Part shown: positions 63,029 through 64,000 of the stretch, piece after piece
Layout: each line of letters opens with the position of its first letter
Numbering within the stretch: position 1 is the stretch's first letter
NCBI GenBank assembly: GCA_963730785.1
Contig: CAVSTF010000015.1
Coordinates: forward strand, 248,001 to 312,000
Length of the DNA: 64,000 nucleotides
Direction of reading: 5' to 3'
Source: Bog-473 sp963730785
Lineage (GTDB): Bacteria; Actinomycetota; Acidimicrobiia; Acidimicrobiales; RAAP-2
Made by a program: the position numbers and the translations under genes
The notes under the pieces: model-generated
The model's database searches: none
What the model was told of the DNA's origin: nothing
Seen by the model: the letters and a program-made list of their open reading frames with translations, nothing else

Positions 63029-64000
63029 ATGACACCCCGCCGCATCGCCATCGTGCCGCACACCCACTGGGACCGCGAATGGTACGAGTCCTACCAGGAG
63101 TTTCGGCTGAGCCTGGTTGACCTGGTCGACACCCTGCTGCCCCTGCTCGAGTCGGATCCCAGCTACCCCTACTTCATGCTCGATGGGCAGATGGCGGTGG
63201 TCGACGATTACCTGGAAGTCCGGCCCGAGAACGAGGAGCGCCTGCGGACCCTGGCGGCCGGCGGCCGCCTCAGCATGGGCCCCTGGTACATCCTGATGGA
63301 CGAATTCCTGGCCTCCGGTGAGACCATCATCCGCAATCTGCAGATGGGCATCGTCCGGGGCGCCGCCTTCGGCGGCATCATGGAGGTCGGCTACCTGCCG
63401 GACATGTTTGGCCACATCGCTCAGATGCCGCAGATCCTCCAACTTGGTGGCTTCGAACACACCGTCATCTGGCGAGGCGTGCCGTCGGCCATCACCAAGA
63501 GTGGCTTCTTCTGGGAAGCGCCCGACGGTTCGACCGTGCGGGCCGAGTACCTGCCCGTGGGCTACGGCAACGGGGCTGCGCTGCCCGATGACGCCAAGGC
63601 ACTCGTGCGCCGCACGTCAGACCATGTCGAAGAAATCGAGTCGTTCCTGCTCGGTGATCTCCTCTTCATGAACGGCACAGACCACCTCTTCCCCCAGCCG
63701 TTCCTGGGGCGCGTGGTGGCCGAAGCCAACGACCTGCAGTCCGACTACGTCTACGAAGTGACCTCGCTCCCCAAATACTTGGCCACCGCGCCAACTGAAG
63801 GCTTGGAGCGCTGGAAGGGCGAGCTGCGGTCGGGCTACCGGTCCAACATGCTGATGGGCGTCACCTCCAACCGGGTGGACGTCAAGCGACTGGGCGCACA
63901 AGCCGAGCGGGAACTCGAGCGTCGGGCGGAACCCCTCTCGGCCCTCTTCCTTCCGGCCGATCGCTGGCCCCAGTCGTTGCTGCATTTGGCATGGAAGGAA
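63029..64000 (+). CDS. GH38 alpha-mannosidase, N-terminal part (cut by window edge)
   Basis: 324 residues visible, open at the window end. RRIAIVPHTHWDREWYESYQEF carries the zinc ligands His and Asp of family 38. LDGQMAVVDDYLEVRPE and GPWYILMDEFLASGETIIRNL follow; the zinc and nucleophile motif is EVGYLPDMFGHIAQMPQIL, then WRGVP and FLLGDLLFMNGTDHLFPQP. Cytoplasmic (no signal peptide). Removes terminal alpha-mannose. A second mannosidase, the GH2 beta-mannosidase at 12-14.5 kb, is encoded in the window. Confidence 0.93.
   Translation, partial: MTPRRIAIVPHTHWDREWYESYQEFRLSLVDLVDTLLPLLESDPSYPYFMLDGQMAVVDDYLEVRPENEERLRTLAAGGRLSMGPWYILMDEFLASGETIIRNLQMGIVRGAAFGGIMEVGYLPDMFGHIAQMPQILQLGGFEHTVIWRGVPSAITKSGFFWEAPDGSTVRAEYLPVGYGNGAALPDDAKALVRRTSDHVEEIESFLLGDLLFMNGTDHLFPQPFLGRVVAEANDLQSDYVYEVTSLPKYLATAPTEGLERWKGELRSGYRSNMLMGVTSNRVDVKRLGAQAERELERRAEPLSALFLPADRWPQSLLHLAWKE

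Noticed and set aside
1..64000. Programmed frameshifting or recoding as a general mechanism
   Set aside because: Sites share no slippery heptamer or downstream structure, go in both directions, and often sit in C/G runs; errors are simpler.

Overview
The window is GC-rich, gene-dense bacterial DNA. Its content points to an actinobacterium, most likely of the class Acidimicrobiia or a close uncultured relative. The markers are an actinobacterial-type multifunctional 2-oxoglutarate decarboxylase (Kgd), an ECF42-type sigma factor with its DGPF/YCII partner, an SCO6745-family protein, a DUF222-type HNH nuclease, a LysM/BTAD regulator and secreted proteins with Thr-rich linkers. No phage, insertion sequence, CRISPR array or rRNA was seen. 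One tRNA gene (Val, anticodon UAC) is present. Both window edges cut a gene: an EttA-type ABC-F ATPase at the left and a GH38 alpha-mannosidase at the right.

Layout. 1-2.0 kb: ettA and a secreted SGNH hydrolase. 2.0-6.6 kb: a tight five-gene leftward operon (histidine phosphatase, ComA-type phosphosulfolactate synthase, VOC protein, AMP-forming acyl ligase, membrane acyltransferase). This is the best candidate for an undescribed pathway. 7-11.9 kb: small metabolic enzymes, each next to a divergent MarR or TetR regulator with visible operator dyads. 11.9-20.9 kb: a GH2 beta-mannosidase, the ECF42 module, ArsR/SRPBCC, P450, SnoaL/TetR and cupin/MarR pairs. 21-25.8 kb: tRNA-Val, SCO6745 protein, IMPase, two unknown genes and a large O-acyltransferase. 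25.9-31 kb: ALDH-MFS operon, a phosphotransferase and unknowns. 30.9-34.9 kb: a three-gene envelope/regulatory cassette (sigma-like protein, Thr-rich membrane protein, LysM-BTAD protein). 34.9-38.7 kb: MurF, HNH nuclease and Ddl, so both ends of the D-Ala-D-Ala branch of peptidoglycan synthesis. 38.7-41.9 kb: amine oxidase, SCP2 and APC permease operon. 42-46.6 kb: UvrD-like helicase, then a coupled FAD-linked 2-hydroxyacid oxidase and ThDP decarboxylase-like enzyme. 46.6-52 kb: Kgd, NYN-S1 RNase-like and FabZ-like genes. 52-60 kb: hydrolase, DMT transporter and a complete Dpp/Opp-type ABC importer. 60-64 kb: RNase HII, a GYD protein, an acyl-CoA synthetase-like gene and GH38.

A dominant technical feature is roughly 38 apparent single-base frameshifts in about 22 conserved genes. 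They are densest in the ABC importer and in kgd. Many fall in short C or G runs and are repaired by one base, so I read them as base-calling or assembly indels, not decay. They create two false fusions (helicase with oxidase; DppB with DppC) and hide catalytic residues in several genes. Coordinates given here for such genes span the reconstructed gene.
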